This document shows positions 33,976 to 46,200 of a DNA stretch of 64,000 bases, one piece after another. Both the position numbers and the translations under genes were made by a program. The DNA comes from Brevipalpus yothersi (Eukaryota; Arthropoda; Arachnida; Trombidiformes; Tenuipalpidae), in assembly GCA_003956705.1 (NCBI GenBank), contig QZCP01000135.1:136644-200643 (forward strand). The letters run 5' to 3'. The notes below the pieces were generated by a model. It was not told the DNA's origin. It saw nothing but the letters and a program-made list of their open reading frames with translations, and made no database searches. Within the stretch, counting starts at the first letter, position 1; the number at the start of each line of letters is the position of its first letter.

Positions 33976-34047
<72 letters not shown>
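33522..34047. repeat. (TC)n tract interrupted by an assembly gap
   Basis: Pure TC repeat on both sides of a run of Ns (33558-33975). The true array length is unknown; both edges are pure TC, so the gap may be repeat throughout. Confidence 0.9.
33558..33975. other. Assembly gap (418 Ns)
   Basis: Undetermined bases inside the (TC)n tract. Any ORF drawn through it is meaningless. Confidence 0.99.
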
Positions 34048-34050
<3 letters not shown>

Positions 34051-35300
34051 TAAAATCAAGTGCCTCTTCACTGGCCAATGAGCTTCAAGAAAGGGGCCAC
34101 TTATTCAAATGATATATTGATGAGGACCTTATGTAAAGAGATTGTTCATCATTTTGCGGTTGAGAAAGGGTGGTTGAGTCCATTTGACCCGATAATGGAA
34201 TGAGTCTGTATATAAGACCTCTCGAAGGCGGCCTAATCGAAAATGTTAAGCGTCATCATCATCATTTATATCATGATCTGATTCATCTGAAGAATCATCT
34301 GGAGAATCATGATCACCACAAGATAATTTTCCACTACTGAAATCTTGGAAAATTGATCACGAAATCTGAAAAATTTGAGCAAAAAAAAACAAAATATCTT
34401 GACTAACACAATAAACTATATTCGCCACAATTCCCAATGCTTTGTCTCTTTTTTCTTTATCAAGATTCCTTTTCCCACAAGTGACCTCTCTTCTGAATGA
34501 TTGCATCACATGGAAAATGCAAATATGAATGGATGTTTTATTAAATGGTGAAATCAATGCTATAATATCTCTCCGGTTCTGATATCTCGGCCACTGTCTT
34601 CTCACTTGAATCTTGGTTAACTTGATTCTTGAGTGAGAATCCAGAGAAAACCTTGTGAGAAAAGAGGAGATAAAATCAAGACCAGTCAGTCTAGCTGGAG
34701 CTCACTCTTCAATTCAGCCTCTAGCCTTCTTTTTCGTCACTCTTTCTCCATTCTACCAGCTGCTGATCAGATAACCAGGTCTAACAAATAACCTCAAACT
34801 TTTGACCTATGTAGTAAAAGTTCCAAGTTGAATTGAAGACCGTTCCTGATAGTTTCCGGGCATGATTGGAACAAAGCATCAATCTCTCTCGGGCTACTAC
34901 TACTACTACTCAAATTGTATTGAAGTATCAATCAAGAGCAAGCTGTAAAGTTCAGAAAAAAACTGGCTAGTCATCTAACGATTCTAACGATTTTTCTTAC
35001 AAATTTCGTCGATAACGTTGTAACTTGTTGAGCTTCCCACACCCTTGCTGCTAATAGAAAAGATGTTGGCTGAGATTATCTCTTCCTCTCTCCCACCACT
35101 TTCTTCAATCTCAACCGAAACTTTTTTTCTCTCTCCAACTTTATCAGCATCTCTCGCTTTGGTAATCAAATTGATTTCGAGAGAATATAATTTTAATTTT
35201 AATATTAATTTTAATTGAAAATTCTCTTTTAAGCGCCATCTCGCTTTCCCATGGATTAACAAGTGAGAGAGAGAAAAACCTTGAACGAAGAGAGAGCGAC
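34048..35300. other. Intergenic, no supported gene
   Basis: AT-rich sequence with GAT/ATC-rich patches near 34255-34320. Two short minus-strand ORFs occur here, but neither could be assembled into a gene. Confidence 0.4.
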
Positions 35301-35329
35301 GATGACGTCTCTACATACATAGACTCTTC

Positions 35330-35360
<31 letters not shown>

Positions 35361-37560
35361 CTTTCTCTCTCTTCAATTTTGTACAAAACATTTTCATGTA
35401 AACTGAAGTAAGAGACATCAAGTGGATGACTGCGATTTTTTTATTTTCGAAGGTGATTAGAAATTGTAAATTATAAATGATTATCTTTGCTGAACAACTT
35501 TACGAATATTATCGTTGACGAGTATTGCAACGTTTCGCTTACATCTTTCTCTCGCTCTTTTCGCTTGCAACGTATGTGTCATCCACCTCGTTATGTGATC
35601 CAATGAGGAGAATTGATTAATATTGATCAAAAAGTTACGGATATTGTTTGTGTGTACATCTCTCTCTTTTTCTCTCCATGTCAGCATCATAACGAGGCGA
35701 AAAGGGTTACTTGCAGAGTTTTATATAAACACCATTTTTTTTATTTGTGTCAATTGCATACTACCGAGAACGAGAACTCTTCTTGCCACCACAAAACAAG
35801 AGCAGGTAATCTATCGTTTCGTTTCAACGTAAATTTCTCTCTGTGTATATATCTGTGTGTTCGTGAAATGTTTATCTGTTTGTTTTGAAATCCTTTCACC
35901 TCTCTCTCTCTCTCTTTCTCTCTGTTTCTCTCTGGGATATACTCACTTCACAGAGAAAAACACGTTCTCCATCTCTCCACAAGCCCCTTGTGCCTGAGCG
36001 CACAAAATCCCTTTTCATCTCTCTCTTCTTCTCCTCCTCCTTCTCTCCCCCTTCACTCTATCACTCTATTACATACACACACTGTTGTTAGGAATTCCTT
36101 GAACGGGTTCTCTCACACTTTCATTTCTCTTTCTTTTCCTCTTTCTTCTCTTTCTTTTTTACTCTGTCTCTCTTTCTCTCTTTCTTTCTCTCTCTCTTTC
36201 TCTCTCCCTTTCCATCGTCATTACATGAATCGAAAATTCCACCAACTGAAGAGTTGTGCTCGTCTAACAAGTGTAAGCCTGCCTGCCTGCCTGTATCATT
36301 CTCTCATATCCACCTACTTTGCTCTCTTATCCGCTTCTCGATCCTAGTTTTTTCTCTCTCTTTACACTTCTTCCATGCGTGCTCAGTCACTGGCCGTACT
36401 CGTGCTGTTCCAAATCGTCGATTGAGTAAGAATAAGAGTTACAGTTACTTTGCCTTTTACTTTCTTTTCCCAAAAGTGACCTTTGGAAGTGACAGTTTTT
36501 GGCTATATTTTACCTCTTTTTCTCAGCTCTCTCTTTTGAAAAGTATGATATTTTCCATATCTCTCTCTCTCATCCAACTTATAATGCGTTAGTTTGGCTA
36601 ATTATTATTTGAGCGCTCACTGACGAGCTCATTTTTGCTCGTGTCTCTCTCTCTTTCTATTCCATAAACATCAACAAAAATCCTCATCGTCTTGTTCCCC
36701 TTTCGATCCTCCCTTTAGGATGTCCTGGCTTTTCTCTCTTTCTCTCTTTCTCTCTCACGATTCATGATCTTTCATGACTCAAACTCCTCTGTTTGTTACC
36801 AACCACTTGATCGTTCACCTTTTCCTTTGTAGTAGTAATGTGCTCGCTACTTACACTCATTATTGATCTCTATGTTTCATTTGCCTTTCTTTTCTCTCTC
36901 CCTCTTTTTCTCTGTGCATCTCTCTCTCTCTCACTACTTCATCAATGGCTCTTCTCTACACTCTCAACTTCTGTAACACGCACTCATGTGTTCACTACTT
37001 TTAGATAGTGGCCTGAGAAACGATCGACGGACGAAGTATCACTCCCGTTCACCAGCGAAAAAAAGGCTGAGTGAGAGGGAATATTAAAGCTGAAAGAGGA
37101 ATCACAAGATCGTCAACCACCACCACAATCACCACCACCATTGGCTTATTTTCATTTTTTTCCATCATCTCTCTGATCATTGAAACCACCCCCCAGCATA
37201 ATACATATCATCGTTCATTCTATTCCCGTTCATGAGCTTCTTCTATTTCTCTTCCCCCTCTTTCTGCCTGTGATTGGAAATTGAAAATCATCATCATCTT
37301 CATCCACACTCACATCAACTCGATATAACCAGACTTGTAGCATACATAAACCTCTTAATGATCACTTCTTTCCTATCAATCCTATCAATCTTTCTTTTGC
37401 ACAACCTCAGATAGTTCTTACCCAGCTTATTTAATTCTTTTTTTCACCTGATTCGAGATTTGGTCTCTTGGAAAACTTTTTTTGCTCACTATTGTGCCTT
37501 GATCTCTCTCTCGTCTTCCTTACATCTATCTATCTATCTATCCATTCTAATTCTAATAAC
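35301..37560. repeat. Long strand-asymmetric pyrimidine-rich region upstream of MITF
   Basis: More than 2 kb in which the plus strand is strongly CT-rich, with many short (CT)n, CTTT and TTTCTCTC runs (for example 35328-35372, 35900-35932, 36120-36210, 36732-36756). No coding exon recognised. It lies immediately 5' of the MITF coding exon and may be its leader or first intron. Confidence 0.6.
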
Positions 37561-37719
37561 GTGCTAAATTAACTGATTTTGCTCACATCCAACGTCTTCA
37601 TCAAAAATCTTAAGAAAATAGATATCTCAATTTTCAATCACTTTCGGCATCATAAAGGATCACAGGAGGAGGAGAAGAAGAAGAAGAAGGTTGAAAATTC
37701 TCTCTTACGGAACGTGACA

Positions 37720-38886
37720 ATGAGCCGCACAAGTCTTAAGCAGCAACTCATGAGAGAACAATTAGAACAGTTGGAGAAGAAAGAAGCTCTGAAAAAGCAA
37801 CAATTGCAACAAATTCAACAGAGCAATATCAAAGTGGATCCTTGCTCTATTGGAACGCCTGTCAGTTCGATTGCAATGGACACATCAGACGTTATCACCA
37901 ACACTGCGATGATGAAATTATCACATAACAGCATTGAACATTCTCATCCCATCATTGGAAGCCCAGATTTTCGTCCAAATCATCTCAATCAACACAATTC
38001 ATTCAACATTCATGCTCAAATCTTAAATGCCAACGATCATCGTGCAACAGAAAATGGAATTAATTGTGGCGGTGGCCATTCAACGATTACAGCAGCTCCC
38101 GAACAAATAAATTATCCACAAATAAACCACCATGCAATTATTTCCAGTGTAAATGCGGGATCTGGCCCACAATCACCGTTTCCGCTCAGTCCGGAGAGTC
38201 CTCTTTCCGGGCCAAGAAGCTCAGCTTCTGAAATGGATGAATACTGGGAAGATGTACATCGCACACTCGCTGTAGATATGCCTGATTTCTTGGATACTCA
38301 AAACGCTGGTAGCCCAGGTGCACTTGGAAGGGTTGGAAATAGTGGAGGGCATCATTCTCACCACAATTCACACTCATCTTCCCATCATCATCAATCGATG
38401 GACTCAGCGATTGCATCTACTTTACCAGCTGAGATGTTTGTTCCCTTTCCAAACAGCGTTTACAGTGATTCCCATCACAGTCAGATGAGTGACAAGATGT
38501 CTACCTCTTGTCCACCGCTTTCTGAGGGTGATTACAATGCTTGGGAAAGGGAGAGGAAGAAAAAAGATGCTCACAATCGGATTGAACGCCGGCGACGTTA
38601 TCATATTAACGATCGAATCAAGGAACTGAGTACTCTTTTACCTACTCAAGATGAAGCACGCTACTATGAGCTTGTGAAAGACATGAAACAAAACAAAGGC
38701 ACAATATTGAAAGCCTCTGTTGATTTTTTACGATCACTCAAGAGGGATGTCAATCGAATACCTGAGCTGGAGCGTCAGAAACGAGAATTAGAGCTCGAAA
38801 ACCAAAAAATGTCTCGACGAATACAGCAACTGGAGCAAGACTTACGGTCAATACTGACCGAGGATCGTAATCCATACTCAAATTGA
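37720..38886 (+). CDS. MITF: MITF/TFE-family bHLH-zipper transcription factor
   Basis: Regulator of lysosome and nutrient-response genes; binds CANNTG/CLEAR boxes as a dimer. A single coding exon gives 388 residues. The N-terminus MSRTSLKQQLMREQLEQLE matches the conserved MITF/TFEB motif that contacts Rag GTPases. A His/Ser-rich middle is followed by the basic region HNRIERRRRYHINDRIKEL with the H-E-R contacts, helix 2 NKGTILKASVDFLRSL, and a leucine zipper (PELERQKRELELENQK). The loop is about eight residues longer than in vertebrates. The central QRQQVKQYLS-type block of vertebrate MITF is not visible. The start was chosen at MSRTS; the open frame continues upstream but without a better ATG. 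Confidence 0.93.
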   Translation: MSRTSLKQQLMREQLEQLEKKEALKKQQLQQIQQSNIKVDPCSIGTPVSSIAMDTSDVITNTAMMKLSHNSIEHSHPIIGSPDFRPNHLNQHNSFNIHAQILNANDHRATENGINCGGGHSTITAAPEQINYPQINHHAIISSVNAGSGPQSPFPLSPESPLSGPRSSASEMDEYWEDVHRTLAVDMPDFLDTQNAGSPGALGRVGNSGGHHSHHNSHSSSHHHQSMDSAIASTLPAEMFVPFPNSVYSDSHHSQMSDKMSTSCPPLSEGDYNAWERERKKKDAHNRIERRRRYHINDRIKELSTLLPTQDEARYYELVKDMKQNKGTILKASVDFLRSLKRDVNRIPELERQKRELELENQKMSRRIQQLEQDLRSILTEDRNPYSN

Positions 38887-40044
38887 GTTGATTTTTTTTT
38901 GAGATGCAGTTTTCATTTTCATTTCTCGATAATCAAAATTTGGTTGTAATCAGTGCCTGTATATCGAGACGAGTAAATAATGATTATATGGACATACCTA
39001 TGACAATTTTGTAATTCCAACTACAAAGTTTTCACAATGAAAAATTGACTGACAAGTTTCAAAAGTTTAGGGCTTAACAATTTTACTTTTGAAATTTGAA
39101 TCATAGTGAAGGGAAAGAAAAATCGGTATTTCAAGTTGAATTGAAAAATATTCACACACATAGACAGCCAATGTTAACTCTGATTCGAAAACTTTTCATA
39201 ATCGACAATTTGAGCCATTATTAGCGGCATATTATGCCATATGCAGAAGTCCGGTTGAAAAGTATCTATTTGGCCAGTTGGATGACGAGTTGGATTAGCA
39301 AATTTCTTCTCAATCGGAAATTCGAATCTCAGCGGAAGAAAAGACATGTTCATTAAAATAAGTTCAGTGGAAAAAAGTATCCACACCAGTAAGGGTTGAT
39401 GCTAAAATGTTTTCAAACTGAAATTTTTTTTCATGATCAAGAAAATTTGAACCATTGTCAGCGTCGAAATATGTTAACAATGCCCGGTTGAAGATTGTGA
39501 TCTCCCAGTTTTTCAGACATAAAATTCCTTTCCCAATTGAAAATTCGAATCATAACGGACGAAAAAAAAAATATGTATCCAAAGTTCAGTTGAAAAACTG
39601 GACAGTTGATGTTGCTGGCAAGTTTGAAAAATTGATTTGATCAAAATGATCAGAATGCACATGCGTGTGTGTGACGTAGTGAGTGGCGCGAAAGTGTGTC
39701 TCTGGCGAAAAAGTGAGGAAAATAAAATATTTTTTTTCCGTTGTAAAAGCAGTTTGTATCTTGCTCGTGTTTTTGAGACTTTTACCTTTTTTTTGATCAC
39801 TTCTTTTGCTTGATTGTCTTGATTATTTTTACAAATCCTGTTACCATTGATCATTTGCCATTGCAATTGGAGCTTCTTTGTGCTTGTTGGTTTGTTGGTG
39901 GTTTAAAGCGTGTTTGTGTGTGTCCTGCCATTTTGTTTGAAAAGTTTGAAGGCAAGATTTCATCATCATCTCTGCCACATTGCCCGTTTGCTTGGAGCAT
40001 TATAAATTTATACTTGCGATTCTTTTTCAACAATTAATATCAAT
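38887..40044. other. Intergenic with diverged tandem repeat
   Basis: MITF 3' flank and CKS promoter region. Apart from the repeat pair at 39181-39640 nothing coding is seen. A short TG-rich patch occurs at 39661-39672. Confidence 0.4.
39181..39640. repeat. Two diverged direct repeats, about 237 bp apart
   Basis: Landmarks recur in the same order: TTTGAGCCATTATTAGCG at 39210 against TTTGAACCATTGTCAGCG at 39447, then CCGGTTGAA, CAATCGGAAATTCGAATC against CAATTGAAAATTCGAATC, CGGAAGAAAA against CGGACGAAAA, and AAGTTCAGT. The spacing is about 237 bp. A weaker third copy may start near 39020. Confidence 0.6.
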
Positions 40045-40566
40045 ATGTCAGCCAAACAGATCTACTATTCGGATAAATATTATGACGAAAAATATGAATA
40101 CAGGTAAGTACTATCTGTGTGTGTGTGTGTGTTCACACCACCTCTTGTCACTCCCGCGCTTGTAGGTTGTTGATCTTGATGTCATAATTTTTTCATCACT
40201 TCTCTTGTCTGACTCACTATTAATCATCTTTCCTACTGTTGTACTTACTCACATCATGATCTCATTGGCCTTGTGATTACTATCATGATAAACACTACTT
40301 ACTTATACCATCTGATGTTTATTTACCATTTTTCATTAACATTCAGGCATGTGACCTTGCCGAAGGATATCAGTAAGCTGGTACCAAAGACCCATCTAAT
40401 GTCCGAAGATGAGTGGAGAAGACTTGGAGTACAGCAAAGTCATGGCTGGATTCATTACATGATTCATGAACCAGAGCCACATATTCTTCTCTTCCGGCGA
40501 CCACTAAAAGGTCCTCATCCAAGTCAAGTTGAACAGATGAAAGCAGACATGGCTGCCGAACAGTAG
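40045..40566 (+). CDS. CKS1: Cyclin-dependent kinase regulatory subunit (CKS1/2)
   Basis: Small CDK-binding adaptor needed for cell-cycle progression; it docks phosphorylated substrates and Skp2 targets on CDK-cyclin complexes. Two exons, 40045-40103 and 40347-40566, give 92 residues. The sequence follows the family closely: QIYYSDKYYDEKYEYR, HVTLPKDISKLVPKTHLMSE, EWRRLGVQQSHGWIHYM, then HEPEPHILLFRRPL. The HxPEPHILLFRR hinge that permits strand exchange is intact. A 17-residue C-terminal tail (HPSQVEQMKADMAAEQ) is longer than in vertebrates. A poly(A) signal AATAAA follows at 40617. Confidence 0.97.
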
Positions 40567-40616
40567 TAGTAGTAATAGTATATATATATCGGTTGCGGAC
40601 TATTAGAGAGAGAGAA

Positions 40617-40622
40617 AATAAA
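40617..40622 (+). terminator. Poly(A) signal of CKS1
   Basis: AATAAA about 50 bp after the CKS1 stop; a second AATAAA lies about 14 bp further on. Confidence 0.5.
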
Positions 40623-40770
40623 ATGTTGCAATAAACTCTAGATCATTATCGCTATTGCACTTCCATCTTTATCGCATGCACATCAATAGGTCAATAAACC
40701 ATGATATGAGATGAAATTGGTGTTGCTTGAAAAAAAATGATCGAAATAGGTATAAAAATCGCTTGTTTAT

Positions 40771-41542
40771 TCAATGAAATATGATTCGTAGTAAAGAGAG
40801 GAAAGCTAAATTGGTAAGTATGAGATATCCTGGTCTGAGATTACTCTGGGAGTTACAAAAGTCTTGATTGCATGTACACTTATCGAAGCGAGTTCCAAAC
40901 AGATATTCAGTCTTACATGTGCTTGCGAAATCTATTTCTTGTCCTGCTGTTGTTCCAGAGAGATCACATGCACGACGCCATTCCAAAATGATACCTGCAA
41001 ATTGAATTGAAATTCAGAATTTTGATTTGCTATGGAATGTCTATTTAGTTCGAAATATGAATGATAGTTGAATTCCTTCCCCTTCTTGTTGTAATCAAGA
41101 GGATTGTCTGGATTTTTCTAGATTTATCGGGTGTTTGAATTCGAAATTGGTTTGATTAAGTTGAGCTCATAAATCATCATCGAAAAACTTTTTGGGTTTC
41201 AATCAAAATGAGTCTAGAGATGGATTTGAATTGATCTTCACTTACCGTTAGCATCAGAAATGGAAAAAATCTCACAGCCTGCTGGACATTCTTTGTAAGG
41301 CACCACAGCACTGGTAAAAAATTTTGGACTACAAGAATCCGGTCGATTGTAGCAATTTAGATCCGAGCAAGTGTTGACGGAAAAGGCACAAATGAAACAT
41401 TTCATCGCATATCCTAATGGAAAATGGAAAATTATGATCAATCTGAAGAGTTTCATCAAGATGATAGAGAAAATTCATAGTTACCTGTGTGGAATGATAG
41501 AATTATGTAAAAAAATGAGAACACAAAATTCCAAAAAGACAT
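40771..41542 (-). CDS. Ly6/uPAR-type GPI-anchored surface protein, copy A
   Basis: Three exons, 41542-41485, 41413-41246, 40994-40771, give 149 residues in exact phase. A signal peptide is followed by a three-finger Ly6 fold: MKCFICAF...CSDLNC, ECPAGCEIF, RRACDL, and the closing pair CTCNQDFCN with the invariant final Cys-Asn. A hydrophobic C-terminus (LILTNLAFLSLLRIIF) is a probable GPI-attachment signal. Arthropod relatives such as quiver/boudin modulate channels or junctions; the target here is unknown. It has a tandem paralogue about 500 bp upstream with the same exon plan. Confidence 0.78.
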
Positions 41543-42032
41543 CTTAAGTGAAAAGAGTTCACAAGACCATGAGATGGTGGTCTCAATTCCCGAAAAAAAG
41601 ATTTCACATTAGTCACATTCGTCGCTATCTCTTCTCCCAATTTTTTTCTCTCTCTCCCCGTAATTGACACATTTATTTCCTGCCATGATCAAGCATTTAT
41701 AAGTATTGTTCGATTTCTTTTTTATCTTATTCATTGTAGGCCTCTTACTTTTCATGACTTTTCATCTCACTCAACTTCCTCAAGTATATTTTTCGCTGCC
41801 ATATCACTAGACCACGAAAAATCGCTACTTGATTCAGCACAATTTCTCTCTCCCCATCCTCATATATACACGTAATCAGCTCCAATTCCGGGTCGATTAT
41901 CCGGATACCTTTAGCTGATAAATATGAGAGAAGCTGGATGTTCAAAACTATCATTTTCTGAAGCTATTTTGGAAAAATTGTGGAAAAAATTGATTACATG
42001 AGTTTAGGAAACTAAAAAATTTAGGCTCTTTA

Positions 42033-42652
42033 TTAAAAATTTGTCCGGGAAGAGTGAATTCCAAAAACAATGAAAACAATCACAAGACTCAAAATTTGAA
42101 TTATTTTCGCTGATTTAGGTCCTGATGCTCCATTACATAGATCACCTGAGCAAGTACATCGGTCCTCCTTGATTCCCACCCGATATATTGTGGTACAGAA
42201 ATTATATGACGTTCCACGAGGTAGCTCTTGGGCTGGTGCACATCCTCGATGCCATTGAATTACTCTTCCTGATTGTATGAAAATAGAGAATTTATGAGCT
42301 TATGAATCTTAGACTGGTAATTTTTACTCAGATTACTGACCTGTTGCATCAGTTGTTAGATGAGTTTCACACATTCCTGGACATTCCACTTGTCTGACTT
42401 GCCATCTGTCGAAATTGTTGATTGTACATATGTCTACTTGCTCCTTGCAATTAGCCAATGTTGGACATCGTTTAAATTCACATTGATAGCATCTGAAAGC
42501 ATTTGTGACTGAAAAAAATGGTTAGCTAATATTTTTACTAGCGAATAGCGCAGCACAAAAATGGCATGAATGATTTCTCAACACTACATACCTGATAGTA
42601 TGAGGAAGAACAAAATGAGTGTAAGAAAATGATAAAATTGTTTCAATCTCAT
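42033..42652 (-). CDS. Ly6/uPAR-type GPI-anchored surface protein, copy B
   Basis: Three exons, 42652-42592, 42508-42341, 42268-42033, give 154 residues. Each exon is too small for ordinary ORF finding, but the phases fit exactly and exon 2 is 168 bp, the same length as in copy A. The signal peptide is MRLKQFYHFLTLILFFLILS. The three-finger pattern is AFRCYQCEF...CPTLANC, VECPGMCET, HRGCAPAQE, CTCSGDLCN. The tail IIQILSLVIVFIVFGI fits a GPI signal. Copies A and B share the layout CxxC...C...C, EC-G-C, RxC and CTC...CN, so they arose by tandem duplication, though the sequences have diverged widely. Confidence 0.78.
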
Positions 42653-43215
42653 TGTTGACTTTTCGAAAAAATTATTGACTTGACCATCAGTCACAAAAAA
42701 AAATATTTCCAAATTTAACTTAAAAACTTATAGCTCACTAACCAGGCTCACCACATAACTGTTTCCACAAGGGTCGACACTTGGTAGCAAATTCCAGAAA
42801 GTATATTTGTTTGGAATAAATCGTGATGAATTAGCGAAAGAGATTCTGAGGTTTGTAAGCGAAATTGGGAGCAGTTACTGATGAGTCAATGTTTCTCTCT
42901 TCTGAAAGAGGGAGAGGAAACGATTCTTATTGAGTAGAGAGTGAAGAATTGTCCATAAATTGTTTGGTGAGGCTTCGCGAAAATTTTTGAGAATCATCAG
43001 ATTGAACTTTCACCGGACCTTTTCAACCTTTTCCCGCCCAACGCTATACTTCAGATTGAATGACTTTAGCTTTTCCTTATCCAAAGTCTATTATTCAATT
43101 GTCAAGCAATCAGCATCTTATTCCGCATAAGTCTTTGTAGTTGTTGAAAGAAATTCGCAATCTAAAACTGAGATGAAATATATATATTTTTATTTGATGA
43201 AAAAAGCGATTAAAT
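42653..43215. other. Spacer between Ly6 copy B and the adhesion GPCR 3' end
   Basis: Copy B promoter and adhesion GPCR 3' UTR (minus strand). No further Ly6 exon was recognised. Confidence 0.4.
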
Positions 43216-46200
43216 TCATTTCAATTCATAAGAATCCGAGTTGTTCATTTTGATTCGAGATGAATTGGTGAAAATTCCATTCTTTTTGTCATTTGAAATG
43301 ACTGAGCGTCCAGTTCTCGAGTTGGAAGTGCTGTATGGGTTTGTAGAGTTGGTTGTTTTCGATGATCTCAGATACTCGGATGATAGTTTGCCAGAGAGTG
43401 CTTTGATGACCGCTGGTCTAGCCTTGCTATTGGTGACGATTTCAAATAGGAAAATGAAAACACCCTGGAAATCGAGAATAATTAAGTAAAAATGAATGGA
43501 ACCAGATGTACTGAGGTATCATTTTTTTACACAAAAAAATTTCGAATTTCGAATTTCTGCTAATTACCTGGAATGAATTCATGATGATGAAGATGTATGA
43601 GGCCAGCTCAGAGGAAGATTCAAATTGGAAGAAACCAATCAACCATGTTAGACCGAGTAATACGAACAAAGATAGCCATCCTTTGAACCAACGAATGATC
43701 GAATTTTTTTGTGACCCATCCCCAGCTTTTCGATTGACTGATCCCTTGTTCATATTGGAAATGAAAGCCACATGGAAAGATTTGGCAAAAATGGCCATGT
43801 TGAAGAATAGAATGAAAATCACTGGACCAGCAAAAACCCACATTCTTTCAGGATAAAAAGGATTGGCGATCCAGCAACTGAAATGATTGAAAGTAGAAAA
43901 ATTAGATCGTTGTGTTGATTCGAATTCATTAACTATTCATCAAATCAACCTACTAGTAGCTATTTGGATGATAAAGTCCTTCAAAACCGAGGATCAAAAC
44001 AGCTGAGAAAGTCCAAACTGTGGGCAAACCATATCCGATAAGGTATAACCATTTAGTGTCCAAATATCCAGAGCCTCTGAACACTACGATAATCATTTGG
44101 TACAGAAAGTAGCCCTCCAAGAACATCCAACTGAAAAGAGCGGCAAGACTGTAGAGCAATAGGGCTGAGATTAATCTACAGGAAGTCTGTCGAAAAATAA
44201 AAAATAATTCGAGGATGTGAGAAAATTTCGATTCCAAATTTAAAAGTTTTCCTAACGTTTACCTCATTCTCAGTACTCTCAAGTCCGAACAATGTTACCA
44301 AATTTCCCACAAGCATACAGATAGAGATGTTAATTGTGATTGTGGTTCGTCTGCTTTTAAGGGATGGAACGAAGAGTAGTAAAAAGTTGGTAACAATCAA
44401 GCAGAGAACTGAAAGACTTAATCCAACTGTTGATAGGATATCTTTTGCACTGGAATTGGTTTGTCTACCCGAGATGTCCATCAATACAGCAAAGTTTGTC
44501 AAGTGATTACATCGGCAAACAGTATGACTTAGACTGGAATTGTAATTATCCACCCAACATCCGGTTGTGTTCCATGTCAATGAATTGGTATCCCAGAAGG
44601 CACATATTGGAACATCACCTCTTATCTTTCGCTGATTGTGAACCAGATTAACATCTACCTGGATATCTGTAATTTCTGAGCCAAATGAGAAAGCAATCAT
44701 TTCGGAAGCAATAGGTGTGAGAGCATTATTGGTATTCATTTTTTCAATCAATTTTTTGTGAATAGTTCCCAGTGCTACTGGCTTTTGATTTCGACAAGCT
44801 TTCGGTATACCACTGATGTTCAAGCCTAAAACAAAAATGGAACGAAAATTAGTTGGTCAACTCATCGTACGCCTGTTGACAATCTAGACCTACCTTTTGG
44901 GAATAATATGTGGGAATTCGTTATCCGTTTGCTTCGAGTAATGTTGGATGGAAAAATGAATGCTTTCAAAGCCATGGTATCAGGATCATAGGAGAAAGTT
45001 TCTAGTCCAATGTCGTTGACATCAATGAGAAGATTTCCTGGATCTTTCATTTCACAAGCAAGTTTTATACCTAGATTCTCAGTTCTAGATATGATGCTCT
45101 GACAATCTTTCAATCTTTTCTCTTGTTTCAGAGGTCTCCAAGCTTTCTCATTTCTCGGTTGGAGAACATCAGCGTATACTTTGCAAATTTTTTTCGTGAA
45201 ATTGTATCGCCAAATGAGCGGATCTTCAGCACTTGGCATCTTTTCCTCAATTTTTTCATCCAATTCACCAGTCAATTCAATCACTTGATTCAAATGAGTT
45301 TGATCATTGATGGAAAAATTTGGTGTAGACAACTTGTCCGCCAATTGTTGGGTAACTTCGATTACAGGAGCATTTACTTTACTCAATTCATCCTTCAAGC
45401 CTTGAAAAAATTTTCCAATTTCTTCTCTCGATTCTTGCTCATCATCGGGAATATCAGCTGGATTGTCTTCCTCTTCTGTTTTTCCTCCAGGTTTTATCTC
45501 AGGTTGCGATCCAGGATCCTCAGGAGGCTTGGGTTGGTCTGGCTTCTCTGGCTCTGGCTGTGGAGGCGGTACCACTTTATTCCTATAATGATGATCAATT
45601 TTGATGAGATATTCAGTTGATTTCAAAAAAAAATTCGAGGCTAAATTAGCTTCCTAAAACTCACCCTGGAACGGAAAGTTCACACATAAGATATCCATCT
45701 GTGGGTGAAAACTGTGGATACTTCCATGGAATGAATCTGAAATAATATTGTGTTAACAGTTGTGACTTGCGAGACAAGTGTAGATCTTGATTGAATCGAA
45801 AACTCAATACTTACTTTGATCTTATATTGGATTCTTTAGCTTCAATGGTCAATAATTTTAAAGGATAATCGGGTGTTGTGGGCTCACCCTCATCCCAATC
45901 CATACATTTTGGTGCATTTTCGAAAAATTCTGTTGCTTGTTTATTCGATTTCATCCATCTATACACTCCACTTTTACCTCCTTCAGCAAGACTTGGTGAA
46001 AAATATCCACTAGTATAAACTTTGATTGGTTTATTGAATTCATTTTTCTTAACAAATCCATCAACTATACCGGTGAAACGTTTATACTCGTCACACGAAT
46101 CGATCGACACCATATCAGCACCAGGATTGTAACTGAATTTTGATCTACAAATTTCTCGTAAATTTGTTGACCCAACGAACATATTTGGTTCAGGCTCAAA

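Noticed and set aside
33181..34081. Long ORFs on both strands through the N run
   Set aside because: They consist of (TC)n/(GA)n dipeptide repeats and undetermined bases; only 33174-33354 has real content.
34246..34336. Possible minus-strand terminal exon encoding an acidic tail (DDSSDESDHDINDDDDA)
   Set aside because: It has an acceptor and a stop, but no upstream exon with matching phase was found; the ORF at 34357-34605 does not splice cleanly to it. Composition alone could produce it.
35613..36592. Several overlapping plus-strand ORFs of 70-119 codons
   Set aside because: They are Ser/Leu/Phe-rich translations of the CT-rich tract, not proteins.
45123..45620. 165-codon plus-strand ORF
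   Set aside because: Antisense of the GAIN-domain exon of the adhesion GPCR.
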